From Diabrotica undecimpunctata (Eukaryota; Arthropoda; Insecta; Coleoptera; Chrysomelidae), in assembly GCF_040954645.1 (NCBI RefSeq), contig NC_092803.1:68172427-68236426 (forward strand): a stretch of 64,000 nucleotides of DNA, read 5' to 3'. The stretch's first letter is position 1. Every line of letters starts with the position of its first letter. Below are positions 1 through 11,550 of the stretch, in pieces. The translations under genes were made by a program, and so were the position numbers. Under the pieces are notes generated by a model that saw only the letters and a list, made by a program, of their open reading frames with translations, was not told where the DNA came from and searched no databases.

Positions 1-774
1 ATACTTCTCGTCTACCTACATCCAAGATCTGTCGTTAATCAGAAATAAATGTCAATTAGTGTTATATCTAGAGATTTGGCTTCCTGTTGATTGCCCAAAA
101 CCCTGGCGACTGGCATTGAAATGAGTTTGTCCGACGGTTTTATTATAGAAAAAGTGGCACGTGTAGGCAACCTTTTTTTTTACTTCTCAAAAATGATTTC
201 CGTGTGTTGAACGTTCTTCTTTTTCAGTGGTAACAGGTTGGCGAGAGGAGAAATTAAGACAGTTTCTTTTTCGTTTGTTTACGTAATATTTTTAGCCACG
301 GCGTGTGCGTTTGTAGGTCAGTGTTTGGTCAGACGTTTCGTTGTTTTTAATAAATTTATTATAATTACAAATCGAAACTATTCTTATCTTCATTCAACAA
401 TTTTTTTGTAATTATTTTAATGTAGTTTATTAATGTTAATATTGAATGAAGTCTGTCTTGAAGAAATATAAGTTATTTATTTATATAAGACAAATATTAA
501 ATTTAATCTTGAATATATTAGCTTGTTTATGTGTGCCTGATATTTTTACATTCATATAAACGTAAATCTCTTACGCTGGGGTTGAATGGGACGCTAATTC
601 AAAACTGAGTTCATAAATTTGTAACGTGTCAAAATTCCAGTATGTTATATCTTATCAAATGATTTGATTATTTTATTAAATTTTATTACAAACACTCTGT
701 ACTTGACTTTTAATATTTTGTAAAAATTTTCTCTAGCAACCATTTTGTTGGCCGTGTTAATAAAATGTCCATTA
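1..774. other. no gene recognised
   Basis: AT-rich sequence with short homopolymers. I found no convincing coding frame, repeat boundary or RNA gene in it. The stretch at about 230-330 is less AT-rich than its surroundings but has no recognisable product. Confidence 0.4.
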
Positions 775-1330
775 TATTGTTACTGCTTCTTCTTCCTCTT
801 TATAAGCAATTCTGCTTGTTCATTGGCGGATTAATACCTCTATGGAAGGTTGTCACTCCATCTTTTGCGCGGTCGTCCGATACTTCTGCCGAATGGTGAC
901 GTATTTCTTGCTATTTTGACGACACGGGTCTCCTCCATTCTGCTTGTGTGTTTATTCCATTCTTTTTTTCTATTTTGTGTCCATTCATTTATACACTGTA
1001 CGTTACTTCTCAGTACTCCCATCTCTACCGTTTCCAGTAGCCTTTGCGTTGTAGCTGTGTCGGGTCTTGTTTCTGAGGCATATGTCATTATTGGTCTTAC
1101 ACTGGCTTTATAAATTCTTGATTTCATCTCAGAGTTAATGTGTCTATTTGGGCATATAGTGTTTATAGCTTTTTGTACTTGATCTCTCACTTCTTTGTCC
1201 AGGTCTCCATAATTCCAGTATAATTCCCAGTTATTTTATTTATATTGTCTATATTGTTACTGTCCAGTATAATTCTAAATATTCTGTGCTTCATAGTTTT
1301 ATGTCTGTTTCGCGAATCTGTTGTATAAAA
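775..1330 (-). pseudogene. LINE reverse transcriptase C-terminal tail
   Basis: Minus-strand remnant of the C-terminal third of a non-LTR retrotransposon reverse transcriptase. The reading contains the thumb-type motif RPIMTYASETRPDT, then a linker with TRRLLETVE-like spacing, and ends in the basic block GRPRKRWSDNLP. These features are typical of insect endonuclease-reverse transcriptase polyproteins just before their stop. The upstream part (about 1190-1330) contains DLDKEVRDQVQKA in the same order expected for the family. The 3' end in element orientation runs into a GAA-type tail (plus-strand cttcttcttcc at about 786-796). The catalytic palm is absent, so this is a 5'-truncated dead copy. 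The exact clade is uncertain. Confidence 0.75.
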
Positions 1331-1412
1331 ATCAGGTTATACCGAGGTATCTGTTTTGACTAACTTGCCGTTGGCTTTTTGTTTTGCAAATATTCAAACT
1401 AATCCCTTTAAT

Positions 1413-1765
1413 TGTCAGAAAATTGAGGCTTTCGAAATGTGGCTTTATTGTAGAATCCTGAAGATATCCTATACCGACCACGTTACCAACCAGGACCTTT
1501 TATTAAGAATGCAAAAAGGAAAAGAGTGGTTAACCACAATAAAAACAGCCAAAATTCAATACTTCGGTCACATCATGACGAACAGCGAAATATATGGGTT
1601 GCTGCAATTAATTCTTCAAGGAAAAGTAGAAGGAAAACGAGGACCAGGAAGGCGAAGAATTTCCTTTCTGAAAAATCTACGTACATGGTTCAACACAACA
1701 ACCACAAATATTTTCAGAGCCGCAGTTTGCCAAATACAGATTGCCATTTTTCAGATTGCATTATC
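1413..1765 (+). pseudogene. LINE family A C-terminal tail
   Basis: Plus-strand 5'-truncated remnant of a LINE reverse transcriptase tail, the same family found at 17061-17535, 24195-24620, 34640-35062, 35340-35535 and 60706-60913. Readable landmarks in order are FEMWLYCRILKISYTDHVTN, a GHI motif, the repeat LLQLILQGKVEGKRGPGRRR, and FRAAV followed by an IxIA block. Only the region after the reverse transcriptase thumb is kept, with no catalytic residues. The family's usual IADLRRGDGT-type ending is degraded here. I call it a dead retrotransposon copy; no target duplication was recognised. Confidence 0.8.
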
Positions 1766-1769
1766 CCTT

Positions 1770-2475
1770 AAAAGGTTCTACGGAAAAATGTTCCGATTCT
1801 GTCCCGTCACGTTTTGTTTGGAACTATTCTAAATATTCCAACATACCGTTAAGACCACACAGAAAACACCAAGTAACGCTGCTTTTATCTATTTAAATAT
1901 TGTTCTGTAAATCAGCATATCTTTAATTTTCCGTTGTACAGACGCAATCAACGCATCAAAATATATGACAGTTTTAAATGTGTTGCGAGACCCGTGTTAA
2001 GGGGTAAGATATTTTTTTATACCTTTTGTTTCTTTTATATTTGTATCTTTTGCTTCTTCGCATATTTGACTTTGTATTTCCTCAGTTAGTCTTAGGTTGC
2101 CCCAAGTTTGTCCCGTTGGGAGTCAGTTTATCCGATTGGGAATCTAAGTTTCCTCTCACTACCGTAGCAAATTCCTTTGACTCCAGCCCATATTCATAAG
2201 GAATTTGAGTGCATCGAAGGTCAACCTCCAGTTGATCTGATTAACAACTTTATCTAATTTATTATGAGTACTTGTCCCATTCTCAACCGATTCAAGTGAT
2301 GTTACTTTCGAGTTAAGAAAGTTCATATAATAATGCAAGGGACTGAAATGAGTTTAGTGATACAATGGAAGATTCAAAATTTTTGTTATATATTGCATTA
2401 TTGAATATTTAATGTTAATGAATATTAAAGTGCAATCTCTATGTTTCAATCGAAATGGAATAACTAAATAGTAAA
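1770..2475. other. no gene recognised
   Basis: I see no coding frame, repeat boundary or RNA gene between the LINE tail and the mariner element. The stretch 2090-2230 is less AT-rich but contains nothing identifiable. Confidence 0.4.
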
Positions 2476-2477
2476 TA

Positions 2478-3730
2478 CGAGGTTTGTCTTTTTAGTTTTG
2501 CATACAGTCGCTTAGAGGGCGCCACGAATAAAACCTTCCGACACAAATGAAACCTCAATCTTTTGTTGACATAAATCGAGAGTTTCATTGCGATACAAGT
2601 CATGTAAATACAGTGAATTTTTGAAATTAACAAGTCACTCGAAAAATGGATCTTAGCCGAGAACATTTTCGAGTAATAATTTTTTACAATTTTCGGAGAG
2701 GATTATCCCAACAGCAATGTCTCGCTGAAATGGTTTCTGTGATTGGGAATGAAGCATCACACCAGTCAACTGTTTCCCGCTGGTATTGCGAATTTCAACA
2801 TGGCCGCTCCAGCCTCAGCAACGAATCCAGGTCAGGTCCACCCAAAACAGCAGTCACACAGCAAAACATTGCGGTTCGTCAGCTAGCTAAGGATGACCGT
2901 CGTGTAAGATACTGAGAGATAGAGGCATCTTTGGGCATTTCAAAGATCTTGATCTAAAAGATCCTACATGAAGAACTGGGTGTTACGAAGTTGGTTTCCC
3001 ATTGGATCCCTCATTTGCTCACAGAAAAGCAAAAAGCGGTTCGTGTCAATTGGCGTCGAAAAACATTGGAACAGTTCAACAAAGGAAGCTCAAAAAGCGT
3101 TTATAGTATTGTTAGTGGCGATGAATCTTGAATTTACTCCTATGAACCGGAAAATAAACACCAATCCGCTGTGTGGGTGTTTCACTATGAGGAAAAAGCA
3201 ACAAAAGTGATCCATTCTTGAAGTGTGTCAAAGAAAATCGCAACTTTTGTGTCAAAATCTGGTCATGTGGCAACAATTGCTTTAGAAGATCGAAGAACGG
3301 TTACTTCTGATTGTTATATAACCGTTTGTTTACCAGAAGTTATCACTCCGACAAAGCAACACATAACGACGAATCATCCTACATCAGGACAATACATCAG
3401 TGCTCACACTGCCCAAAAGCTAATATAATTTTTGGAACTTATAGTCCAAACCCGACCTAAGCCCCAACGACTTCTTCACGTTCCCAAATATCAAGAATTC
3501 AATGCGTAGACAGCGATTTCAGTCGCCAGAAGAAGTCATCGAAGCCTTTAAAATAGCGATTTTGCAGGTATCAACTGAAGACTGGAATAACCGTTTTACC
3601 AATTGGTTTGAATGTATGCAGAAGTGTATGGATCTTGGTGGGACATATTTTGAAAAGCAAAAAAGTGCTTTAAAGTCTAATATATTTTTTGTCTTTATGG
3701 CTGTATGCAAAACTAAAAAGACAACCCTCG
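2478..3730 (+). mobile_element. mariner element with both TIRs and TA duplication
   Basis: A complete end-to-end mariner. The left terminal repeat starts cgaggtttgtctttttag at 2478, and the right one is its reverse complement ending at 3730. The 30-bp arms (2478-2507 and 3701-3730) differ at one position. A TA dinucleotide lies immediately outside each end (2476-2477 and 3731-3732), the standard Tc1/mariner target duplication. The length of 1253 bp fits the usual mariner size of about 1.3 kb. The enclosed transposase gene is broken, so the element is non-autonomous today, but its ends are well preserved and could in principle be recognised by a related transposase. Confidence 0.92.
2646..3660 (+). 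pseudogene. mariner transposase, broken
   Basis: Mariner-family DD34D transposase remnant. The start is the ATG at 2646 (MDLSREHFRVIIFYNFRRGL), beginning the N-terminal helix-turn-helix. The first reading ends at a stop near 2913 and the same protein resumes in other frames. Visible landmarks are SGDESWIYSYEPENK (first catalytic Asp), SGHVATIALEDRRTVTSD, a degraded second-Asp region near 3390, SP.LSPNDFF near 3455-3480 (third Asp, frameshifted), then RRQRFQSPEEVIEAF and the C-terminal FECMQKCMDLGGTYFEKQ. The order and length match a transposase of about 345 residues. Several stops and at least two frameshifts make it inactive. It sits centrally between the TIRs of 2478-3730. Confidence 0.9.
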
Positions 3731-3734
3731 TATT

Positions 3735-4489
3735 TTGTTTTTTTTTTGCGTATTTATCATGTAATTGCATGTTTTGTTTTCTTTTCAATACGTGTTAGTT
3801 CTCGTGTTCTTATGATATATACATTTATTGTAATTTGATGTTTCATATGATATTTAATTACTCTATTTAATTACCGTATTCGATTACCTTGTGATATTTA
3901 TGATATTTTTGATATAGTGAATTTTACAATGTTTTATTTTGACGATATTTGCATTTTTTTTCTGAATATCCCGTTTCTTTTTTTTTTGATTCTAACATTA
4001 AAAAAAATAGCCATTTTTTAAGTTGTTCTCCTTTTCTGTTTCTTTTTTGTTGTTTTGTATATATTCTTTCTTGAGTTTCTCACTATGAACGACCCCACCC
4101 ATAATCTACCAGGACTCAACAACTCTTTTCCAGCTCATGCTCTTTGTATTTGATTTTGACTTGTTTGAGTTGTTCCAACAAATTGGTGTAATACTCGTCA
4201 TCTATTGTTTTCCCCTTTTCTATGTAGCAGCCTCAGAAAATTAAATGAAATTAAATGAATCATTGCACGTACATTGTTTGGATTGTTCGGATTACATTCA
4301 CGGATGAAAAATTGCTCCGCTTGTGATGATATCAACTAAATGTTTTCCAATGTTTCTAAAATCATAAAAGCTTTTAATTTGGCGTATTCTCAAAAACATA
4401 CTACCACCCTACACTGATTTCTACTTATTCCTACTTCATTCGAGACACTTGTTTCTCCGGCACTTGATCATAAGACCTTTGTACCTTGC
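3735..4489. other. no gene recognised
   Basis: T-rich sequence with many short homopolymers and no supported feature. It separates the mariner from the LINE tail on the opposite strand. Confidence 0.4.
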
Positions 4490-4752
4490 CCTGTTTTTTT
4501 TTCATTAAATTCCAATATGTCCTGTGGCCTCAACGAAAGCCAAAAGTTTTTTCATTGGTAGTTTTAGGATCTCTTCAGGTTCAATCCCAAGATGACCTGT
4601 GAATTCTGGTTTCACATCACTTAGCACATTGCAATGTTATAAGATGTGTATGGCAGTCTCTTCTTTCATTTCGCATTTTCTGCACCATGAGTCATTCTTA
4701 TATACATATATACATATTTTGTATAGGTGTTTCCTTAAACGTGTAGAGATAA
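4490..4752 (-). pseudogene. RNase-H-class LINE C-terminal tail
   Basis: Minus-strand remnant of the extreme C-terminus of a non-LTR retrotransposon of the kind that carries RNase H (R1/LOA/I-like). Reading right to left gives TRLRKHLYK, then NDSWCRKCEMKEETAIHIL, an in-frame stop, HCNVLSDVKPEFTGH, and EPEEILKLPMKKLL up to a stop. The CRKC...H...C zinc-knuckle-like spacing with an ET.IHIL core is the hallmark of these tails. RT and RNase H domains are missing, so this is a 5'-truncated copy with at least one internal stop. A related clade member lies at 39744-40990, but the two are not close copies. Confidence 0.72.
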
Positions 4753-4754
4753 GA

Positions 4755-6390
4755 CTACCAAAGAGAATTGAAATACTATTATAAAAATAATACCTTAATT
4801 AACCATGGGAGCTTATCGTATATGCTTCGTCTAGCTCAGTATCTTAAGTGTGAGTTCGTCTTGTCTTAAACTAGAAATCAAACCATGAACCCTTAGCTGA
4901 TAGCAAATAAAACAATTTTTAACTAATCATATTTATTACAAATAGGAAACAATCAACCCTGCCAATGCTTTACAATGAATATAATGTGGATGATACTTAT
5001 GGCATCGATGGCATCAATGGACTGCTTGTGTGGCCTCCCAATTAGACGGTTAGGTCTTCCAGAGTATGTTCTACAATATTACAGTTGTTCCATATTATAT
5101 TCTGAAATTTCCCATAAAATCTCCTATAGTCTTCTATACAGCCAATAAAACTTGAATTTGGCCAATAAATACAGCCAATAAACTAAAATATCAGAAACAG
5201 CTTGTATTAGAGACACATCAAAAAGGGTTTAATTTCCTTGCCATTTTACAAAATTACAATGAAACAAATAGCAGATGGCAAGGATAAAATGAAATATAAT
5301 TTTTATTACTGAGTTAAATTCTTTGTTAAGATTCCTATATGCATATAACTGGAAACGTGGTTTCGAAAGAAGTGAGGTTACGAATGTTCTTCACCCCAAG
5401 AGAATTCTTCAGACCATAAAATGAAGCTTATAATAATTTTTAACTTTTATAAATTTTAATTATAGACAAAAAAAAACATATCCCACTATGTAGGCCTATG
5501 ATGGAATTAGCTTTTCTATCAACATAGAACAGAATATTTAGTCTACCGGCCAGAGAGAGAGAAGGCAAATATTTATTATACCAGAAAGAAAGAGAAAAAA
5601 AAAAAGAAAGACAGCTACTTTTTGAATAAAAAATAGTAAAAACTAATCTGAAGGCAAAGGAATTAATAAAGAAATTAAAATAAATTAATAAAGATGTGAC
5701 GTTTATAACGTTACAAACGACAATGTCCAGTCACCATTTCGGTGACCGTTTTATCGTTTATTGAGATTCATCAAATTGTAAAAGAGTTTTTTATCAACAT
5801 TCTTGATCTACACTGCCATATTTTACTTAGGTATTAGAAAATTATTCTACGTAACACTAAAAAAGATTCCGTCTCATTCGAGGTATCCCTGGGTTAGACC
5901 GTGTAGTGGTTTTGGAGTTAGTGATACTGGGAACTTTATAAGCTCAATTACAGAAGTTTAAAATTCTTTAAAAGTTTCCAAAAAAAGTGTTCCGCCACTG
6001 ATAATAATGCATGCATTGTCGATGTAGACCCGATCGATATCGCTGCCTCGTCGCACGCCTTGGTCCCCACGCTTTGACGCTACCTGTCTCCCACTACAAC
6101 CCTTTCACTCGTTTGTTAACCTAAAATCCAATTAAAACAAAAAAAAGTTTTAGAGGTCATAGACAACAATTATTCCGAATTTTGGGGAAAATTTGATCAG
6201 GGAATGGCTCCAGCCCAAAACGGATAATCAAGGGGTATTTAAATCATTAAAAATACAAAATAAATATTGTAAAATTCTAGAAAACATTTTTATAAATTTT
6301 CTTGTATTTATGGAATATTATCTTGATCAAATAAATAGCTATCAAAACCAATAAAGCACTAATGAGGATGTTTTCACATCAGTTTAATTC
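4755..6390. other. no gene recognised
   Basis: AT-rich stretch without supported coding. Small items only: a GA-rich patch at about 5550-5620, a 6-bp stem hairpin near 5734-5750, and a less AT-rich block at 6005-6115. The string around 5270-5290 resembles one near 21330, which suggests a shared degraded repeat. Confidence 0.4.
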
Positions 6391-6439
6391 AAGTATGTTA
6401 AGAAGGGCTTTGTTTACTTAAATTTGCTGTTATGTGACG

Positions 6440-7310
6440 TGAATGTGGGCAATTCTGTGATAATTGACTACGTCATCCTGGTTTATAACTTTGTTAACTG
6501 ATTTGAAAGAAAACAACTGCCCTAGAAGAAAATTCTAAAACATTAGAATCATCGACATCTGTATTTTTTGCCGCCAATATTGCTTGTTCACTCAGCTAAT
6601 TATGGTTATTGAACTGTTCCGCTATGTCCAGAAAAATATACTAAATAAGCTCTTCTTTCGTGAAGAAACAGAAATCTGAGGGTAATGTGGTGAATCCCGT
6701 TGAGGTTTCAATGCCTAACAATTGCTTCGAAAACACAATAATTGCACTTAGATCTTGTTGCAAAAACACTCGCATGTTAGTTGTCAACAAATTGGATGAT
6801 TGTAGGCACGTTAGTTCGTCCGTAGCAGTTGATTGAGGAATAATTAGAAGAATCTGATGAAAATCACCTGACAATAGAATCATGATTCCACCAAAAATGT
6901 TTTGGTTGACATGAGTATCTTGAAAGTTCTGTCCAGTGCCTTCAATTACCTCTTGTGGGCCATCGTACGTTTGTCCTAAACGATTAATTTGCATCGTGTG
7001 TCGATGTGATGGTGCAAGCTAGTGTTGTGTTGATTTGCATGTTTAAAGGTAATTTCAAGGCAGATTCCGCAGCTCGTCCGCCTTCTAATGAAGTTGCAGC
7101 TATTCCAGATAAAGTAAATGCTAGGGCTACTGATTTTGCGATCTGATCTTCCCCAATAACAATAAAATTAGGAATGTTTTTTCTCTCCCTCCCGAAGCAC
7201 CAAGGAAATAAATTTTACCAGATCCAATATTTACAGCTTATTCACAGCAATGTTCATAGCTTCTATCAAAGTATCGTACGCAATCCTTTGTTATTGATTC
7301 AATTGTGGAA
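6440..7310 (-). pseudogene. Helitron PIF1-like helicase fragment
   Basis: Minus-strand remnant of the helicase half of a Helitron (rolling-circle transposon) Rep/helicase protein. In order it shows QRIAYDTLIEAMN, a degraded Walker A loop GASGGREKTFL, LSGIAATSLEGGRAAESALK, LPLNMQINTT, NQNIFGGIMILLSGDFHQ (the PIF1-type GDFxQ motif), TTNMRVFLQQDLSA, STGFTTLPSDFCF, then LSEQAILAAKNTDVDDSN and NKVINQDDVVNYH in a second frame. These blocks follow the order of SF1B helicases in Helitrons. Several frameshifts and stops break the gene. The Rep domain and the Helitron 3' hairpin were not found. A second fragment of the same kind lies at about 37900-38600. Confidence 0.85.
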
Positions 7311-8770
7311 CATCTGTACAAACTATCTGGGCCAATGCTTCAGTGTCTAACTGTTGTTATTGTTCATAGAGTTACAAGGGAAATAAGTAACATATTTTGT
7401 TTACTGTCAAATATTAAAGGTGGATTCATAAATTTTCTTAAAAAGATATTAATGGTGTGTTCAGAAATTTTCTTGGAAATATATTATATCAAGCTACATA
7501 AAAAACTATGTCTTGATAAACTAAAATAAAAAAATAAAATAAAAGAGAAACCAAACAATATGAGCATACTATGGGTCTTTTAGTATTCCATAGTCTAAGC
7601 AACGAATATAGACACATATAGAAGCAAATTTCAAATGGGACAAATTATCACGGTTAGTATAATTCAAAATACTTCTGTAGATGGAGACTACATAAACTTT
7701 ATTATATTATTTGTAGATTTCTACACATTTAGATTAAAATTTTAAATCACAATATTGTTTATAGTTCTAAAAAGTATTAAAAGTTAAAATATTTTATTTT
7801 CTACAAAAAAAACATATGATGCATGAGTACTATTTGATTTTTATTATTATAAAATGCAAATATTTAAGGCTAAACATTCCCAGCCCCATTCTTTCATATT
7901 TAAGCAGTAGTTGTTTGAGGACGGGGGACGGTGCGGTGGTGAAGAGGTTGTTCCCGTTCTCAAACCAGCATATACCAAAATATTACGTCGAAGTATGCTT
8001 CTGTAGGGTCTATATTCGTTGGTCTAAGATATCTTCCTTGCTTAATATTTAATTTCTGACTGCACCCTATTTGACAGGTACAAAATGTTTGTAAGGGAAA
8101 ATCAAATTGTTAAATATATGTATCATAATTATGTTAAATATGAATTAGATGTAAAAGATATACACTTGTTACTTATTTCATTTTAATTTGATTGAATGTT
8201 AATTCATGTATAAAATTGAAGTTAATGAATTTAAAACTGCAAATGTTTCTCTCGTGGTGGGGAATAAAATTGTTGCTTCTACTATTTTCGTTCCAATAAA
8301 AAAAAAATAAAATAAAAAGTTAATGCCTAGATGGTTGAGTGTTACATATGTAAAGCTGTTATCCAACATCTTGTATACCTCTAATTTTATTCCTCTTCAG
8401 GCCATATCACTTCCATATTTTGTCAAATTAGCACTGTATTGACCGTTGTGTAGTTCATTTTCAAGACCATTCGCACATCCGACGATTTTAAATTAAATTT
8501 GGACTCATTTCCGAAGAGGGCCAGAAGGGATTACTGTGGAATTCTTCAATTAATAGTATCTCTCTAATACATTCTAATTTATGCTGTAAAAATTGTAACA
8601 ATTTTCCACCCGAATGGACATCACACAATGGACGTTTTTAACCCATCATACATAGTTTATTAATGGTTAAACATGAATAGCGACGACACGTACATAGAAT
8701 CTGAATCCTTTATCGAATGTAAAGAGACACCTTCGTAATATTCCAGTTCTAGTTTTATATTCCAATCCCC
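7311..8770. other. no gene recognised
   Basis: AT-rich, no supported feature. Short open frames here have compositions typical of chance reading in AT-rich DNA. Confidence 0.4.
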
Positions 8771-8784
8771 TTCGTCACAAGTAC

Positions 8785-9009
8785 CTTTGATTTATCATAT
8801 CCATTGATAGGTATTCACATCCTCTCATCCACCAACGCCGCCTCCCATTGTAGTTAGACGCGTGGGTCTGTATGCCCTTGTGTACGTAGATATGCGTGTA
8901 ATAGTGCGACGGCGGCGCCGGATCAATAGCCACCGCCGCATCCTCGTGCTGCGGCCCACAAAACTCTCTCTTCGGAATATCTGGATTTGGTGTCAAAGGT
9001 ACCGCACCA
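8785..9009 (-). CDS. possible internal exon of an unknown host gene
   Basis: A GC-rich block on the minus strand stands out from its AT-rich surroundings. It opens directly after a pyrimidine-rich tract ending ctttgtcttattag (acceptor AG at 9010-9011) and could close at a donor gtactt (8779-8784). The 75-codon interior is open and reads GAVPLTPNPDIPKREFCGPQ, then HEDAAVAIDPAPPSHYYTHI, YVHKGIQTHASNYNGRRRWW. It has none of the signatures of the transposons that fill the window, and its codons favour G or C at the third position, as in many conserved insect exons. I do not recognise the protein. It could instead be a chance open frame in a GC-rich island. No neighbouring exon was identified. Confidence 0.3.
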
Positions 9010-9011
9010 CT

Positions 9012-9990
9012 AATAAGACAAAGGTAATAGTAGATTAGCATATTTTATTATAAAGAGAAATGGGAATGTCTAATCTCCGTACAATAACAAAAATGTTCCT
9101 CTTTTTTTTAACAAAAAAACTATGAAGAAATACCTTTCCATTTTTTCTATGATTTGAATATATTTAACAAATCAGACACTTTTTACAAATACTTATTTAA
9201 CTGAAGTTAACCAATCCTTGTTTTGATGGAAAAATACTTCGACGTGATCATCTTCAGGTGAGACCTCCTGATGAAAAAGAAATAAAGCCTTTGTCAAATA
9301 AGGCTCTTTTGTCGATGTGTTTACAAATTGATGCAATAGTCGTTATATTGTGTTTCTTTTGTCTAAGTCATCGACCAACGCACTATCTTACGCACTTTTA
9401 CTCGGCAACCATCCAATCACATACGACTTTTGAAATCATATCCAAGCGAACAGGAGTTTTTGAACGTCCATTACGGGGATCTGGTTATAATCGTGTTTTT
9501 CTTAAACTTGATACTCTATAAATTTTTATATATTGAAAAAGAAGGAATGGATGCGGGTACTGCTGAATCCAGCTTTTCTTTGATTTCGATTGGTGTTCGC
9601 CTTTCAAATCAGTTTTTTCATTGCTTATAGTCTTACAGAGATTCACTTGGGCGGATTTGGCGAAAAATTTGTATCCAAAGGCCACAGCTCGAATATACAG
9701 ATAACGACAATGTTTTGTTGACCATAGGAATTAAGATTTATTGCAATTCCATCTCTAGAGTATATTTATTATAAAACTAATTTTTTGGTTATTTTACTTA
9801 CCTTAATAGCAATACAAATAAATAGGTAAGTAAATAAGTAATATGTTTTATTGTCACTGAAAATATGCTGAAAATTGTACAAATTTTATGGACGACAAAG
9901 CTTAGAACAATAAGACAAGAAAGAAGAAAAAAAATCAGAATAAGAATCGTTTGTACTTTTAAATAAAAAAAAACAATAAAATTCTTTTAA
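9012..9990. other. no gene recognised
   Basis: AT-rich stretch with no supported coding or repeat boundary. Confidence 0.4.
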
Positions 9991-10084
9991 ACTTAAACAT
10001 AAAAAATACTACCCAATTAAGACCCTACAAACTTCGTAAAATGTACCTAACAAAAAATAACAATTAGGAAAGCAGATTAATGAA

Positions 10085-11135
10085 TTAGGGCTCAAATATT
10101 CCACCTCCTTGTGCTAAACAGTAACCAAATCTGTCATACAGATTTCTCCTCATATTTTGGAGTAGGGCTGGTGTAATGCTTGCAGAGAAATGAAGTATTG
10201 TGCCCTTAATTCGTCTAGGTTTGTGACTCTTTCAAACTGATGCCTATAAATGTTTTCTTTGAGAAAACCCCAAAAAAAGAAATCGTTAGGCGCTAAGTCA
10301 CAGGATCTAGCAAGCCATTTAATTGTACCACGTGTACTTATCAGTCGATCAGAAAACGTTTGATTGAGGAAGTCAATAGTTGCTCTAGAGTTGTGAGCCG
10401 AACACCCATCCTGTTGGAAATAAACCTCCTGAAAATTAATGGGAGGCGTCGAACTGCCGGAATGATCTCGTTCTGTAAAAGTTGTAAATATTTGCGGCCG
10501 TTTAGCTTTCCATCGATAAAAAATGGACCGACAATATGGTCGCCTAACATCCCAGTCCAAACATTTAACTTTTGCGGATGCTGCGTTCGCCTTGCAACAC
10601 TGAGGTGCTTATTTTTCCGAGAATAATACCTTGCAACGGATGGATTGTGGTTTTTATGTAATGGAAATGAAGATTCTTCAGAAAATAAAATATTTTTTAA
10701 AAAGTGTACATTTTCATTCTGTTTATCTAACATAAATTCACAAAACTCCATCCGCCTAAAGTTATCTTCTGGAAACAGTTCTTGTGTTGGTTGTATCTTA
10801 AAACAGTGATACTTATTCCTTTTGAGAACTCGCTGGACAGTTCGAGCATTCACGTTAACTTCCCTAGCAATTTGTACACTATTGCAGGGTTCACTAGCTT
10901 TCACAAAAGCACAAATATCAATATCCTTGTTTTGACGCTCCTCATCGACAGGTCTAACACATGGTTCATTACCTTCATGACACTTTTACAACTGTTTAAC
11001 ACATCCCGAAATTTGAAAATGTTTAAAGGTATTTTTAACTGTTGTAACACTTGGTGAGGGTCTATTTTCTAAGGCAACAATAAATAAATCAATTACTTCG
11101 CATATCGAATGACCCTGAAAGTACTATGTTACAAG
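10085..11135 (-). pseudogene. DD41D (rosa-type) mariner-like transposase, broken
   Basis: Almost full-length minus-strand transposase of the IS630-Tc1-mariner superfamily, about 345 codons. The N-terminal helix-turn-helix (CEVIDLFIVALENRPS) begins near 11120 and contains one stop. A second HTH-like block is SVQIAREVNVNARTVQRVLK. The catalytic core reads NILFSEESSFPLHKNHN, VWTGMLGDHIVGPFFIDG, then EVYFQQDGCSAHNSRATIDF and CDLAPNDFFFWGFLKENIYR, ending GYCLAQGGGIFEP and a TAA at 10085-10087. I count 41 residues between the second and third Asp, matching the DD41D (rosa) group. The first catalytic Asp is replaced by Glu. Frameshifts near 10450 and 10200 split the frame. Terminal repeats were not found. 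Confidence 0.85.
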
Positions 11136-11550
11136 TTACACTTTTTCTTGGACGGTATACAACGTAATAGGCAATTTATTAATTATATGTTTATTCTTTC
11201 AGAACTTCGTTTGAAATTTTTAATATCAATGAGATAATTACGACAATTCGTACCTACTGTGAAATGAATATAGAGGTGCAAACGTGTAACATGTTACAGC
11301 GATTGCAATTGTGTTGTATGGTCAATAAAACAATGTCGTGATCTGTATACAGCTTGAATAAAGACTCAGTGCGAGTAAAATGAGGACGTTGACTATAACC
11401 AGGGATCATAATAGGCGGTTGAAACGTAGCAATAGTCCTCTTACCTTTTTTGTATATTGTAATCCCAAGAAATAACATACTAACCTGTTATACTCTCCTA
11501 AAGTGGGCAGAAGTAAATTTTCGACAATTTTTTTCGTATCTTATTTATTA
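11136..11550. other. no gene recognised
   Basis: Sequence between the DD41D transposase and the next TIR element. It may hold the 5' end of the DD41D element, but I could not match terminal repeats. Confidence 0.3.
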
